Source: Vulcanococcus sp. SFB_649D_100_25 (lineage in GTDB: Bacteria; Cyanobacteriota; Cyanobacteriia; PCC-6307; Cyanobiaceae). Taken from it: a stretch of 32,215 nucleotides of DNA. Of the stretch, positions 31,440 to 32,215 are shown piece after piece (position 1 is the stretch's first letter; each line of letters begins with the position of its first letter). Both the position numbers and the translations under genes were made by a program. Location of the stretch: assembly GCA_030833825.1 (NCBI GenBank), contig JAURGL010000003.1, forward strand, positions 1-32,215, written 5' to 3'. The notes beneath the pieces were generated by a model. The model was given only the letters and a program-made list of their open reading frames with translations. It had not been told where the DNA came from and did not search any database.

Positions 31440-31721
31440 GTGATTCATCTCAGGAACAGCGCCCATTCCTTCGCTCAGGCCTGCGAGCGGGTGCCCGCCG
31501 CCTGTCAGTCCCAGGGCTATGGCGTCCTTGCGCAGCACAACGTGGGGGACACCCTGCGGAGCAAGGGCATCGACTACGCCGGGCAGTGCGTCGTCTTCGA
31601 GATCTGTCAGCCCGCCCATGCGGCGGTGATCCTCCAGATCGATCCGACCCTGGCTTCCGCCTTGCCCTGCCGCCTCGCCGTCACCCAGCAGGGATCGGAC
31701 CGGCGGGTCGCTGCCCATTGA
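31440..31721 (+). CDS. DUF302-family protein, 93 aa
   Basis: The domain is recognisable: SFAQACERVPAACQSQGYGV, then LAQHNVGDTLRSKGIDY, CQPAHAAVILQIDPTLASAL and PCRLAVTQQ. DUF302 proteins are small dimers of unknown role, sometimes near metal or sulfur-stress genes. GTG at 31440 gives the usual N-terminus of the family; ATG at 31413 would add nine residues with no family character. It diverges from gor. The tail TQQGSDRRVAAH is short and polar. Confidence 0.82.
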   Translation: MIHLRNSAHSFAQACERVPAACQSQGYGVLAQHNVGDTLRSKGIDYAGQCVVFEICQPAHAAVILQIDPTLASALPCRLAVTQQGSDRRVAAH

Positions 31722-31781
31722 GCAGGCCCCGTTGCCGTCATCGGGCCCCTTAGAACAGGTTGAGCTTTTGGCCCCGGGTGG

Positions 31782-32215
31782 ATGTCTGCCGCGATTGCTG
31801 ATCCCCTCAGCTGGCAGGACCTGCAGGAGCTCCTCCCTCCCCAGGATGAGGCTCAGCTGCTGCAGGCCCGGATCGAAGGGCCCACCAACGCCCAGGCCCG
31901 CCTGCGCCTGTTCGGTCGGCCGGAATCAGAGGTGCGCGTCACCCTCTACCGCGACCATCACGCCTGGTGCCCCTACTGCCAGAAGGTCTGGCTCTGGCTT
32001 GAGGAGAAGCGGATCCCCTACCGGATCCGCAAGGTCACGATGTTCTGCTACGGCGAGAAGGAGCGCTGGTACAAGCAGATCGTTCCCTCCGGCATGCTCC
32101 CGGCCCTGGAGCTCGATGGGTCCTTGATCACGGAAAGCGATCAGATCCTGCAGGCCCTTGAGCAGGCCTTCGGGCCCCTGGAGGCCGGTCTCAGTGATCC
32201 GGATGTGTTCCCCCT
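31782..32215 (+). CDS. Glutathione S-transferase-like protein, 3'-truncated
   Basis: The frame runs from ATG 31782 to the end of the window without a stop, so the C-terminus is missing; 144 codons are seen. After an N-terminal extension of about 50 residues a thioredoxin-fold GST N-domain begins: VTLYRDHHAWCPYCQKVWLW carries the CPYC redox motif (63-66), followed by PSGMLPALELDG (102-113) and ITESDQILQALE (116-127), the glutathione-binding turn and helix. CPYC suggests glutaredoxin-like or omega-type chemistry rather than Tyr/Ser GST catalysis. Proximity to gor and DUF302 fits a thiol-redox role. Confidence 0.85.
   Translation, partial: MSAAIADPLSWQDLQELLPPQDEAQLLQARIEGPTNAQARLRLFGRPESEVRVTLYRDHHAWCPYCQKVWLWLEEKRIPYRIRKVTMFCYGEKERWYKQIVPSGMLPALELDGSLITESDQILQALEQAFGPLEAGLSDPDVFP

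Overview
The window is high-GC, densely packed, and reads as chromosomal DNA of a unicellular picocyanobacterium (Synechococcus/Cyanobium/Vulcanococcus type). The support is a one-helix high-light-inducible protein behind an HLR1-like element, a DesA-type acyl-lipid desaturase, a CGLD27-family protein, DUF2811, DUF3318 and DUF3386 proteins, and a long cobalt chelatase CbiX with an Fe-S motif and His tail. No insertion sequence, prophage, CRISPR array or rRNA is visible. Species assignment is inference.

Region 1 (1-4.9 kb): a 5'-truncated desaturase, a zinc alcohol dehydrogenase, a probable frameshifted small gene, then a regulatory cluster. This cluster holds two short sigma-70-like proteins that both end before region 4, and between them a LuxR-type regulator with a degenerate receiver. 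The sigma gene at 2560-2997 and a conserved-looking gene at 3192 diverge from a spacer carrying two identical 10-bp palindromes exactly 21 bp apart.

Region 2 (4.95-10.3 kb): a GH57 glycoside hydrolase and a run of small or exported proteins. Several concern the cell envelope: a glycine-zipper exported protein, a PliI-like putative lysozyme inhibitor coupled by a GTGA overlap to an HExxH protein, a GlsB/YeaQ membrane protein, a YkuD-like lipoprotein and an MliC-like exported protein.

Region 3 (10.3-15.2 kb): a spacer with two candidate micro-proteins; an MIF-family tautomerase overlapping a ferredoxin/metallo-beta-lactamase fusion; a YjbQ protein; a C39-like cysteine peptidase; small unknown proteins; and the hli gene with its operator-like element and a strong terminator.

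Region 4 (15.2-20.5 kb): an unknown cyanobacterial protein, cbiX, a 385-bp spacer with DnaA-box-like sequences, a DUF2811 protein, a GMC oxidoreductase translationally linked (TGATG) to a 58-residue membrane protein, the initiator tRNA, and a transaldolase/FSA-like gene.

Region 5 (20.5-32.2 kb): a compact minus-strand operon (DUF3318, rsfS, CGLD27, asparaginase II) divergent from carB; then DUF3386, an AGCS sodium/amino-acid symporter, an HXXEE membrane protein, an SDR directly abutting glutathione reductase, a divergent DUF302 gene, and a 3'-truncated glutathione S-transferase-like gene. Glutathione reductase, DUF302 and the GST-like protein suggest a redox or detoxification neighbourhood.
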